From contig NC_134147.1 in assembly GCF_033958435.1 (NCBI RefSeq), positions 44,634,001 to 44,698,000 of the forward strand: a stretch of DNA of 64,000 bases, read 5' to 3'. The DNA is from Carettochelys insculpta (Eukaryota; Chordata; Testudines; Carettochelyidae). How positions within the stretch are numbered: position 1 is the stretch's first letter; each line of letters begins with the position of its first letter. The notes under the pieces are model-generated. The model saw nothing but the letters and a program-made list of their open reading frames with translations. It did no database searches and was not told where the DNA came from. Shown here piece by piece: positions 27,358 through 37,890 of this stretch. Position numbers and translations under genes: made by a program.

Positions 27358-27532
27358 GAATGGTGTTCCCTGTAGGCTCATTTCTTGCAAGGTTCAGGGT
27401 GCCACCCAGCTGATTAGCAGAGCACCCACAGCTGGCAAGATGTGTTTATTGGTGGTGCACATCCTTGCATGCCTTGGTGCACATAACAAAACTTATTCCG
27501 CACAATGATGGAAAAAATGGGAAGAAACACTG
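27358..27532. mobile_element. hAT MITE, CAGTGTTCCCTCTAA family, copy 3
   Basis: Left end TGGTGTTCCCTGTAGGCTCA (decayed), right end GGGAAGAAACACTG. The interior GGTGCCACCCAGCTGATTAG and GCATGCCTTGGTGCACATAA matches the copy at 9086-9272. Confidence 0.8.
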
Positions 27533-28494
27533 GCCCTGAGCATGCAGCAGTTACAAAGCAGTTCCTTTTTCCTAAATGCCAACACAAAAAAACGTACAAA
27601 TTACAGTGGTGGCTTCAGTAGCTGGAAAATATGTATGGCTTTGACACCCTCCCCACCCACCAAAAAGAAAAAAAAAAAGACTGCCACGTGTGTACCACGC
27701 GCATTCTTTGTAAGCCTCTCTTTGAGCCAGCTTATTGCAATTCTTTTGGTGTCAGGCTCCCCGGTCATAAATACAGTGTAACTGCTCTCTACTTGCAATA
27801 TACGCGGGTAGCAGGGAGGTTAATGTAAAAAGCCCATTTCAATCTTGGCTGCAGGAAGTTCGAGAGACAACGTAAGTCCTGTGTACTGCCCATTGCCCGC
27901 TCTCCAACTGGCTGTCCCATTTTTAACAACTGTCTTCAGATCTTACTGAATTTTGAACCCTAGTAGGGGAGCGGAGGGATAGCACATCAGTCCGCACTGA
28001 AGCTTTTAATACCACTTAGTAAGGAGGATTTGAGGAACTATAGATGATTTAAAGCCAGCCTCCCATTGTGAGTGCAAAGAAGAGCTAACCTGGCTGGAAT
28101 AATTCTTGGGTAAATATGGTGGAGATCAATGGTATTTCAGTTACAGCTGGTGTAACCTATGACTGAGAAGCCCTGTGAGTCTACATCTTTGGAACAGCTT
28201 CTCATTGTTAGGCCTACAATGAATTTAATTCCCTCGGGAAGCCAGGCAGAGCTGAGGGAAGGCAAACGTCATCCTCACGACTGCTGCTGCCTATTAGAAT
28301 TTGACTATAAAGCAAGCCAAGGTGATTCTTTATATGGTCTCTTCACCTCTTCTCTGTGGAAAGAGGCTGTCATAGTTAAAATAAGTTTTGTTCTTAAAAT
28401 CTACAGGGAACAGAGCAGTCAAGAACAAAGGTGGGGTTATATTTGACTTCCTCACAGAAATGGGAAAGCAGCACAGATATGTCTTGTGGACTGT
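27533..28494 (+). other. Intronic stretch, unassigned
   Basis: Contains an A-rich run near 27663-27679 and otherwise no recognised feature. Confidence 0.4.
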
Positions 28495-28941
28495 TAGGCT
28501 GCATGTACACTAGCAAGTTCCTTTGAAAGATTTTTTGAAAGAAGGGGGCTTTTTCGAAAGGTCCCACAGAGCGTCTACCCACAAAAAGTGCTCTTTCAAA
28601 AGTGGATGGAAAGAATGCAGCACTCCTTTCGACAGTGTGCTTCCACTCCGGTTTCCGGAAAGGTGCCTTCTTTCGAAAGCTTCTTTCAAAACAAAACACC
28701 TGTACATGCTTCTCAGAGCCCTTCTTTGAACGAGCAGTCCTCATGGCACCTGATTTTTCTATCCCTGGCCCGTTCCTTCGAAAGAGCGAGTTCTGTGTGG
28801 TTGCTGTCTTTTGAAAGAGCAGATCACTCTTTTGATCCACTTTTTCATGTGTAGATGCACCCTTTTGAAAGAAGTTCTTTCGGAAGAGATCTTCCGGAAG
28901 GGCCTCTTTCGAAAGATCTCTGTAGTGTAGACGTAGCCTTA
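28495..28941. mobile_element. Foldback MITE, TTTCGAAAG-word subfamily
   Basis: Left end TAGGCTGCATGTACACTAGC, right end CTGTAGTGTAGACGTAGCCTTA. The interior is packed with TTCGAAAG and TTTGAAAG words on both strands, for example CTTTTTCGAAAGGTC, CTTTCGAAAGCTTCTTTCAA and CTCTTTCGAAAGATCTC. It is the same subfamily as 18000-18416. Minus-strand frames of up to 148 codons arise from the symmetric sequence. Confidence 0.88.
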
Positions 28942-29369
28942 GTCTTTGGGGGTTTTTTAAGTAATTACCGGGTTTGTTGCTTTAATTTCAGTAACTTTGT
29001 GGAGTTTTTATGTTCCTACCATTTTAACTATGGAATAACCCATTGAAATAAAATAACCCTGGCTCAGTTGTGCCGCTTTTTCCTCACATTAAATAGTCCC
29101 TTGGTTAGGCCTTTAACCTGTGAAGATTTCTGCTTTTACACAGTTTAGTAGACTCATTGATGTTGCCAAGGAATCGGAACCTATCTGTGGATTATTTTTA
29201 TGGGCCTACTCAATGTAAGGAAGTGTGGTAGGATCAGGGTCTTCTGTGTTTTCGTCATCTTTCATATATGCGTTGTGAGAAAATGAGACCAACAGACATT
29301 TCCGGGGTGTATCTTCCAACTCACAACATAGGTCTTACACTTTCCATATGTTTTTTTTTCCCCCAAAAG

Positions 29370-30230
29370 GTATTGACCAGGGCCAGATGACTTATGATGG
29401 CCAACATTGGCACGCTACAGAAACCTGTTTTTGCTGTGCTCAGTGCAAGAAATCCCTGCTGGGTCGACCTTTCCTACCAAAACAAGGGCAGATATTCTGT
29501 TCCCGGGCATGCAGTATGGGCGATGACCCGAATGGCTCAGATTCGTCAGATTCAGCATTCCAGAGCGCAAGAGCAAAGGAGTCCCGCCGCAGCGCCAAAA
29601 TAGGCAAGAACAAAGGGAAAGTGGAGGAGAACCTGTTAAATCAGTGCAGTCAACTGCAAGTGACCTCAAATAGACTTTCTGCAGATGTGGACCCGCTGTC
29701 ACTGCAGATGGATCTGCTGAGTTTGTCTAGTCAGACTCCTAGTCTAAACAGAGAGCACATATGGCAGAGCAGAGATGAACTCTACCACTATGGAAATCAA
29801 CTAGAGCAAAGTCAGTCCCAAAGCCCATTGCAGCTTCTCAGCCAGTGTAATATAAGGACTTCCTACAACCCAGCACAGGTCCCAGGCACTCAGACAGATT
29901 TATGGGGGAAACATTTCAGCAATCCAAAGAGAAGTTCTGTGGCTATGAAGGGGCATAGTGGAAGTTTCATCCAGGAGTGTAGAGAAGATTATTATCCGGG
30001 AAGGCTTAGGTCACAAGAAAGCTACAGTGATATGTCTAACCAGAGTTTCAATGAAACCAGAGGAAGTATCAAGGTTCCAGAATATGATGAAGAAGAAGGA
30101 GGCGGAATGTCCACCCAACAGTGTCGAACAAGGCATCCAATTAATGCACTTAAATTCACTGAGGACCTAACACCTACCGAGCAAACTCCACGGGGTTCAA
30201 TGGAGTCCCTCGCCCTCTCCAATGCCACAG
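29370..30230 (+). CDS. PRICKLE2: PRICKLE2 exon, rest of LIM3 and first half of tail
   Basis: Acceptor TTTTCCCCCAAAAG (an unusual A-run next to AG after a pure T/C tract) and donor ACAG|GTAAGA bracket 861 nt: 2 nt to finish Gly 215, 286 codons (216-501), 1 nt of Gly 502. It starts [20 protein letters not shown] and completes LIM3 with FCSRAC (Cys 258 and Cys 262). The tail is Ser/Gln/Arg-rich and probably disordered, with [40 protein letters not shown], an acidic EYDEEEGGG and [16 protein letters not shown]. These blocks are conserved in PRICKLE2 as I recall it. The upstream in-frame sequence from 29348 is intron, so the ATG there is not a start. Confidence 0.97.
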
Positions 30231-30331
30231 GTAAGATGCTAACAGCTGGTACAGTGTTCTGCTATGAAACCTGCGGGCAGACAGAAAGGTAGGTGGACCA
30301 CTACCTACCAGAAAAGTAGGTAGAGGTCCTA

Positions 30332-30658
30332 CAGGTTGGACTACTCTAGTCTCAAACCCTCAGATCCTGACCAGTGCCGAGTGAGAGAATTTGCCGAACC
30401 ATGTGAGGTTGATGTTGTGTAGCAGCATTACCAACTCTTCTACTGTTTAATGGGCTCTTAGAAGTCATTTGGGGGTAAATGACAGCTAAATAACAGCACA
30501 GAACACTGGGAACCAGAGACTGGGGGTTGTAAAAAGCTTTATGGGACCATGGGAAACTCAGATACATCCATGATAAGTGGACATTCGGCTAACTAACATC
30601 TTGCCAGATGATGGATTTTGCTGGACGATGAAGTGCCAGATTAAAGAGGTTCGGCCTG
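30332..30658. mobile_element. Pogo-like MITE, CAGGTTGAAC family, copy 3 (intact core)
   Basis: Left end CAGGTTGGACTACTCTAGTC preceded by TA, right end AAAGAGGTTCGGCCTG followed by TG. The core (GGGCTCTTAGAAGTCATTTG, CAGCTAAATAACAGCACAGA) is the reverse complement of 7095-7215, so this copy lies in the opposite orientation and lacks the SINE and hAT insertions found there. It begins about 100 bp after the PRICKLE2 donor. Confidence 0.8.
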
Positions 30659-31017
30659 TGTTTTAAAAAAGGATGGTTTGCTGTGTGGAAGTAGAATTGC
30701 AGAGCAGTCGGTGGCATTGGGAACGCTTGCCGATGACGATGAGCAGGCTGGAATGCCTCTGGGTGTTGGCAGTTTAATGGATTTTGCAATGTGAAAAACC
30801 AGAGCTTGAAGCCCTGGGGCTGGGAGGTGGAGCTAAGCCTTCACAGAGCAGTTGATGTGCTTTCAAATCTAGAGGGTACCTCTGAGGATACTTTGTTTTC
30901 AGTTTCAGCTGTCCATTATGTTAGGTTCACATACATGTAAAATCCCTCAGTAACTGTATTACAGAAGGTACAAACTGGTCCCCTCTTCAGCTTCTGCCAG
31001 AAATCACTGTTCTGTAT

Positions 31018-31200
31018 AAGACCAACAAGAAGTCTTGTGGCACCTTACAGACTACCAGATATTTTGGAGCATAAGCTTTCATAGGCAAAGATTTGCCCAC
31101 GAAAGCTTATGCTCCAAAATACCTGTTAGTCTATAAGGTGCCACAAGACTCCTTGTTGTTCTCAAAGCTACAGACTAATACGGCTACCTCTCTGAAACTT
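31018..31200. repeat. Head-to-head pair of repeat A variants forming a hairpin
   Basis: Arms 31023-31081 and 31101-31159 are reverse complements over about 58 bp with few mismatches (TCTTGTGGCACCTTACAGAC against GTCTATAAGGTGCCACAAGA; TATTTTGGAGCATAAGCTTTC against GAAAGCTTATGCTCCAAAATA), with a spacer of about 20 bp. The plus-strand unit continues to the CTACAGACTAATACGGCTAC and CTCTCTGAAACTTG end. Confidence 0.88.
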
Positions 31201-33604
31201 GTTCCGTCTAACTGCATTAACCCCCTGCCCCTCTTGGGGCTCAGCCCCTTTGCAGAACACTTGAGGCTATGCCAAGCTTTGCAGCTTGCCCTGAAGGCCA
31301 ATAGGCTTGGGTGCCGTCAACCAAGAGAGGGAAGCAACTCGAGAACAGCCTGCCACTGTGCTTCTGTCCCATGGGGCCAGTGGCCAGAGCATCTTAGCTG
31401 ATCTCATCCACGATGCATCTATTTGAGAGGTGTCTTTAGGATACAAATGCTAGTAGATCAAGCAAGGACCGAAGGGCATGGTGGAGGGACAATCAAGTAC
31501 ATGCCCTATTGTGTTTAGAGAACAGCAGAGAGAGGGAAGATGAAAACTTGTCCTCCTCACCTGGTTTAGCTCACAGAAGCATAGATGCTGAGCCAAGATT
31601 AGCATGAGAACACAGGATGTGACAGCCAGCAGTACAGCATCCCTGGAACCTAGAAAGTACCATATAGCCCATGAGACAAAGGCCCATGTAAGTAATGGAG
31701 TGGGTGTGGAAATCCCAGAATTTGCAGGTTTAATAAGCCAGTCAAGCACGTCCAACCCTTGAATTCATGTCTTCTTTGTTTCCTAGATGTAGATATCAGA
31801 TATCATTATTTCTGGGTGGGGTCTTTTAGTGTCTTTCCAAACAAACCCATCACTGCTCTTTAAGCCTGCCTTGCAAAGAAGGGAAATCATTAATGCTGGC
31901 TGCTGGAGAAGAGATGGGTTTTAGCCTCAAGAGACCAAGGAGCTGCTGTAAGCAGCAGCTAGGGGCAAAAATTATTTGAAATATAATCTCTGAAAGACCC
32001 ACGATAAGTCCCCTTTGGGTATTGTTCGGGTTTTTTTTAATTGAACATTGTGGTGCTGAGTGTTGTACTAGCCTTTCCTTTTTCTGTACACCATTCCTGC
32101 CGTAACTAGCCACAAAAACAGAGCTGACGCTGGCCTCCAGGATTGCAAATGTATCCCAATAAAATATTCAGCATTCTCTGTATTCCAGGGACATACATAG
32201 ACTCCATTTGCTTTTTGTTCCTGGGCTGCTGCAAAGCATGTGTGTGGAATAACCCTGTTGGGACTTAGGAGATAAAACACATTAGTCTGCAAACAGGCTC
32301 TCAGTGCAGTGGAGTTTTTCTCTAGTTGACGGTAGTTTACATTATCAGATGCCACGCTAACCTGGCACAGTTTACAGCCTGTGCTCAGGAGTCCCTAAAG
32401 CCTGGATCCTCATGACAGGAAAATACCAAGTATGGTTTGTTAACCACAGATATTTACTTTGCTTTTTCGCTCCTCTCCCTCCCCCTGCACCACCCCTCTG
32501 GCTTTTTTTTTTTTCCTACTTTTCAGCCAAGCTTTGTTCAGACTCAGGCATGTATAATCCCCTCCCTCAGAAAGGATGAGCTACCTCTCATGCTTCCACC
32601 TCGGAACTAGCTGCCTAGAACGGTTCAGGCTCCAGCTGCATGCACAGCTATCGTTACTGTTTACAGGGTGTTTGTTCTATGCTTGGCACTGCATGAACAG
32701 ATGCAAGGCCCTGTCCAGACCTTGAGTGCTAACGGAGCATATAAACAAACCCTGCTCAGGAAGTGCCCTCCAAGCACATGTGTGGATGTCTCTAAAGCCC
32801 CAGTTTGGGGAGTAAAGTGGGGCTAGTGGAGACTAATCTTTAGAAGGACTGTGAATTTCCTTGGCCTGACCCAGCAGGACTCTTTTGTTATGCCTGTTTG
32901 TGGAGTTTGGTGTGTTTGTCTGGGAAACCTGCCAGCACCATACCTGGTGTTGAAATAATCTGATTCCAGCCAGATCCTCGCTCAACCTCCATAAATTAAG
33001 CTCAGAACAGGACACAAGAGGAGGGCAGTCTTCCCACCCTATATACAGATCACAGAGGGAATTGGAAATTGGGGATGGAGAAAGCATAATAAATCACTTT
33101 CAGAAATCCATGTAAGCTTGAGTGGGGGTGAAAGCAGTCGGAAAGAGCCTCACCCTGAACACTCCCAATATGGAAACTTTCTTAACATAAATAAACTTGA
33201 GCCGCACTGAGGTCTGTTGCTGGATTTTCAGGGCAGAAGTGAAGTAGAGATATTTAAATAATTATTTCATGGTTTGGAGCTTCCACATAACAAGCTCAAC
33301 TTTTTAAAAAAGGTTTTATTTATTAGGAGGCAAGCTATCTCTGTTTAGTCTTAGGATGCCCTTTTTAAAGTATTACAAGAGGTTTTCAAGGGCACGCAAC
33401 TCCCAGTTGTGCTTTTGTAAATCTCCCCTTAAATTCAAACTGTCCTTCAAAACACTTCCTTTATTACTATATATTAATGAAGCTGTTCCTCCTTCATTAG
33501 CTTCCTCTACTGGAGAATTGGCTCAGAATGCTGAGGCTCACGTTGACATTGTTAACCAGGTATTTATGAAAGCGAGGGGGTGATCATAGTTTTCTGCAAT
33601 AATT
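31201..33604 (+). other. Intronic stretch, unassigned
   Basis: No coding match and no clear transposon ends. The only notable sequence is a polypyrimidine-rich run near 32465-32525. Confidence 0.4.
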
Positions 33605-33860
33605 TGTATTAAAATAATGCCTAGAGACCCCGACTGAGATCAGGGCCCCATTGTGCAAGGTAAAGAACAAAAAGAGTAAGACACAGTCCTTGCCCCAAAT
33701 TGTTCCCCATTTGAAAAGACAGTGGCTGACCTGTCTTGTGCCTGGGAAGAAGAGGATTGTTTTCCCCATTTAATAGATGGCTAAGTCCGGCACAGATAGT
33801 TTAAGTGAGTTGCCCAAGGTCACTGAGGTGTTTGGCAGCAGAGCTGGGAGCTGGGGCCAG
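33605..33860 (-). repeat. Ancient CR1/L3-like LINE fragment
   Basis: Reverse orientation: AATGCCTAGAGACCCCGACT, GAGATCAGGGCCCCATTGTG, AAGACACAGTCCTTGCCCCA, then GTTGCCCAAGGTCACTGAGG and GGCAGCAGAGCTGGGAGCTG. The TGCCCAAGGTCAC block is typical of very old amniote repeats. Confidence 0.65.
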
Positions 33861-34649
33861 CTAGGCTCCGTTCTGTGTAGTAGTGGTAGAGAAAGCACGC
33901 TCCCTCATTTATCTGCTTCTCCACTCAGAGACAGCGCTCCTTCCTCCAGCCCGCTTCACCACTGCTGTTGCTCAGCCCGTGCTACCGCATGCAGCTCACA
34001 CGTGGTGTTTGTCCTCTTCACAAGGGCTCAGCCTGGCTTTTGGAAAGCACTCAGGACAGATCCCTTGCAGAGCAAATGCCACAGTAAATATATCACAAAT
34101 CAGAAACAGCTGAGGGTGCCTGTTGCCCCAGAGCTCTCTGTGACAGGTTGCTAAACGGCATCTCTCCTAATGAAGGAAGTCAATGGGAGGGGTCACTCAC
34201 ACCATGCGATCGGCGACTCCCACCAACAAAGCCTGCGTGCGTTTTCTGCAAAGCACTCCGGGATTTCCATTTGTACCAAAACACTGAAGAAGTCGCTTTA
34301 AAATTCTGTCTCCACACAGCTGCTCCACCTTGTAGAATACTCTGTGCAGCGTAATTAACTCTGAATCTGTCCAACAGTTTTATGACAACACTGAAAGCAT
34401 TTATTTTATATAGAGCTGAAGGGCAAACAGTCTCTGACCTGCACAGCACATGTTAAAATCTGACTGACTCCCTCCTGGCAGGAAATTCTGCAGTGATGTT
34501 TCTATTATAGCACAACCAGTAATTAGCTGGAGGTTCCAGTGAAAGCAGATAACAAACCAAGCATGTGGCTAGAATCCATTTTCTATAGGTAAACAGCTAC
34601 CTGTTTCTTACCCCTGGGAAAAGCTATGGTTGCAGTTATATCCATACTG

Positions 34650-35040
34650 CAGTCCGTACGGAACTAGGGATCACCAAATTAAATTAATGGGCAGCAGGTT
34701 TAAAACTAACAAAGGGAAGAATATCTTCACAAGCGCACAGTCAGCCTGTGGAACTCCTTGCCAGAGGATGTTGTGAAAACCAAGACTTTTTAACAGGGTT
34801 CAAAAGAGCTAGATGCATTCATGGAGGATCTGTCAATCAATAGCTATTAGGCAGGGTGGGTAGGAATGGTGTCCCTAGCCTCTGTTAGAAGCTGGGAATG
34901 GGTGACAAGGGAGGGATCACTTGATGACTACCTGTTCTGCTCACTCCCACTGGGGCATCTGGCATTGGCCACTGTCAGAAGACATGATACTGGGCTAGAT
35001 GGACTTTTGGTCTGACCCAGTATGGCCATTCTTATTAGTT
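34650..35040 (+). mobile_element. CR1 LINE, 5'-truncated 3' end
   Basis: Carries the end of the CR1 ORF2 and the 3' tail: GAACTCCTTGCCAGAGGATG, TGATACTGGGCTAGATGGAC, TTTTGGTCTGACCCAGTATG and GGCCATTCTTATTAG. The coding part is broken by stops. The orientation is the same as PRICKLE2. Confidence 0.88.
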
Positions 35041-35130
35041 CCGAGACCCCTCTGTGCTAGGTGCTGTACAAACACACAGGAAGAGACCTACAAAGAGTTG
35101 CTATCTAATTAAGTGGGAAAATGGGCTGGA
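35041..35130 (-). repeat. Ancient L3-like LINE fragment abutting the CR1 3' end
   Basis: CCGAGACCCCTCTGTGCTAG, GTGCTGTACAAACACACAGG and AAGAGACCTACAAAGAGTTG match the reverse of the old LINE tail. The CR1 may have inserted into it. Confidence 0.55.
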
Positions 35131-36483
35131 AAAATGTAGTGGTATTGTGGCCAGGTGGGAAGCACACGCACAGGGAGAGTCAGCAAAGGCCAGGAATACT
35201 TCAATTTAAGTCAAAGAGGTACTCACAGACTTCAAGCTACGCCAGTGCTTGAGTACTTTGCCAGATCAGGGTCTCAGTGACTGGTCTGAGGTCACTCAGG
35301 AATCAACACACTTCTCCTGAGGCTCAGTCCAGTGCCTAGAGATCAAGAGTATTTTTCTTTCCTCATGGTACTACCCAGCCAATTGTTGCACCGCGTGAGC
35401 AGAAAAGCATGCATCAGCAGCGACTCTTCACCCCTGAAAACGGCACGCAATTCAGCAGGGGTTATTTCTAAACAGATTCTCATTAATTCTTTTAAGGAGT
35501 TAGTTAAGACCCACAACATTGTCACACTAATATTAAGGGCAAGCTTACTAAGCACTCACCCTTAAAGTTCCTAGTTGTCCTCTGTTGTGATATGATGTGT
35601 ACTGATATACTGAAAGTCAGTTAGAGCACTGGATTTCCTTTCTGGTTGTGGATTGATATTTGTTCCCTAGCGGTCTGGTCTCTAGATTGGCATGTCTGAG
35701 CTCCATTAACATATATGGGACGTAACCACACACATACCAACCAAGGGGGCTAGAACCCCTGGTTGTAGTTCTTGTGTCTCATTTTCCTTTCATTGTTTAT
35801 TAAGATTTGTTAAAATATTTTCCTGTCTCTTCCCCGGTATCAATCATAGTCTGACACAATCTGAATTACTATGGTGCCTTCGCAGAGACTGGACTAATCT
35901 GTCTAAATGTATGAGAAACAGACTCAGAAATAGAAGTGGGGAGGAGAAATACATTTGTTTTCCAGTGCAGGATGGAGCCAGTCTGTTCTCCATGGAACTC
36001 TGTGAGAAAGCCAGCAAGTATGCTCCCACTGAGATCAGATGAGCAACTTTACAACAATTCCAGTCCCAACAGATTCATAAGAGAACCTAATTGTCAGAGA
36101 ACCCAACATTTGGCATCCAAAAGAGTGTGCTGCAACATTCTTAAATTCCCAGCTGTGCCATCTTTCTAGCCCCTCTGCTGGCTTCACTCCTGCGGACAGA
36201 CAGGGCGTTGAAATATTACAACATTCATGTTTTTGGAGTCCTCTGAAAATGAAGAGTTTGTTGCTCTCCGTTGTTTGTTGGCCAACAAGAATGGCCCCAC
36301 TAGGGGGAGTATATCAGCATTTTAGCTTTCTCACAGCTGTAGTTCCAGTTAACAGTGTTCTCAGTTGCTTTTGTGATGGGGCAGTTTCCTTTGGCCACCC
36401 AGCTTTGGGAGTCTCCTTTAAATGGAAGTTACCGGCATCACAAAATTAGCATCCGTAATTCATACCCTTGTAAAAAGGTTTAT
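35131..36483 (+). other. Intronic stretch, unassigned
   Basis: No coding match or repeat ends recognised. Confidence 0.4.
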
Positions 36484-36635
36484 GCCCATGGTGTCCAGCT
36501 AGTTCTGAAGGTTTAGTGGCTACTGCTATAGTGAACTAGCCACATTATTCTGAAAATACATTTATTGTTCAAGTCAACTAGCTGTACTCAACCAGCCAGG
36601 CAGCCACACGTGGCTAGCACGTTAGATACCATGGG
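36484..36635. mobile_element. hAT-like MITE, copy 2 of the GGTGTCCAAC family
   Basis: Left end CATGGTGTCCAGCTAGTTCT, right end GCACGTTAGATACCATGGG; the interior TTATTGTTCAAGTCAACTAG and CTCAACCAGCCAG matches 2554-2670. Confidence 0.6.
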
Positions 36636-36974
36636 TTTACACTGAAGTTTCTGGCTCATTCATTAAACGGTCAGGAAGTGCTGTTCTGGGGTTTCTGATC
36701 CTTATCTCATAAGACCAAGCTGCTCCCTCCTGAGGCTAAGCACCCCCGGAAAGTGTTTAGTCCCTTACAGAATCAAGGCCAATAGTTGTCTTGTTGCTAT
36801 TCTCATGTTAATTCCGGTGGACGTTTCGAAACCTCGTCAAAGAAGAAGCACTATGTTGCGTGTGCTTAGAGGCCAAATCATAAATAAAAGCTTCTCTCTG
36901 CTGCTTCCAAACAATGGTTTTAGCAGAATATTAGTCACTACTGGCAAGCTAAATTCCACTGTTTGCACACAGCT

Positions 36975-37255
36975 TGGAAGGTATCAGAGACAGACGCGCC
37001 GACTTGGGGGATGCAAAGAGGGCAATTGCCCCCTGGGCTTCTTTGAATTACCACAGCAGTTGCTGTACACAGCTGGGAGAGAGAGAGGATTGGGAAGGGG
37101 TCCAGGCACTGCTGAGGGCTGAAAGTCCTAGGCCCCATCCCTCCTGCCCTCGGCCCCTCCCCTTCTGGGGTGCTGAGCCGGGTCTCCCTCCCACTGTGCC
37201 CCGGGCCCCGCAGCACCTCTTGGCACCGCTGATCAGAGATCAAATCCACATTGAA
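36975..37255. repeat. GC-rich block, possible repeat of unknown type
   Basis: Base composition rises sharply relative to the flanks (CGCGCCGACTTGGGGGATGC, then GCAATTGCCCCCTGGGCTTC and CCCCGGGCCCCGCAGCACCT). No reading frame resembles a protein, and ends were not resolved. Confidence 0.4.
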
Positions 37256-37463
37256 TGATGACACTGTTGGAGTGCTCAGAAGGAGAACCCAGAAACCCAC
37301 CTCAGTGTAGGTCAGATCCTGCCCTCCTTTGCCATAGGTGGAAATCTGGAGTAACCACTCTGAAATCAGTGGAATTCCATGGGTGTCAGTCCCGGCAGAA
37401 TTTGGTTCAACGGGAACAGCAAGAGGGCAGGTTTCTACTGGAGTGAGTTGTATCACAAAATAC

Positions 37464-37890
37464 TTGGCCTGCATCTACAGGAGAAGCCTCTGTCAATGGA
37501 AGTGACTGTCGGAAAGGATTTCCCTGCAAAATTTCTGTCGACAGATTGTGTCTACGCATAAAAGCAGGTTGAAAGAGCAAACCGCTCTGTCAACAGAGAG
37601 CAGCCAGACTGCCCAGCCCTTTCTCGACAGATTGGTTGACTGGAAGGTCTGCAAACAGGGCTGCCCGGTGAACCGGAAGCCCTGGCTGTCAACAAAAGGG
37701 CCCCGGAGCATCTATATGACTGTTTTGTCGACAGAACACTGTTGAAAGAGGGAAAAACGAGGAGAGGTATATAGTGCCAGCAGATGTGCTGGGTTTTGTC
37801 GACAAAGCGAAGTTTGCATGTCAACACTGTGATTTTTCCCAACAAAAGTCCAGTTTTTCTGGGAAAAGCCTCTCGTGTAGACGTAGCCTT
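37464..37890. mobile_element. Foldback MITE, GTCGAC-word subfamily, copy 2
   Basis: Left end GGCCTGCATCTACAGGAGAA, right end CTCTCGTGTAGACGTAGCC. TGTCGACAG/TGTCGACAA and decayed forms are repeated on both strands. It aligns with 11207-11614 and is the more complete copy. Overlapping minus-strand frames up to 179 codons are by-products. Confidence 0.85.

Noticed and set aside
28394..28840. 148-codon minus-strand frame
   Set aside because: Translation of repeated TTTCGAAAG words in a foldback element.
29348..29369. An ATG start at 29348 leading into the LIM3 exon
   Set aside because: The preceding bases are a pyrimidine tract ending in AAAAG at a splice acceptor; the frame across the junction matches LIM2-LIM3 of PRICKLE2 only when spliced.
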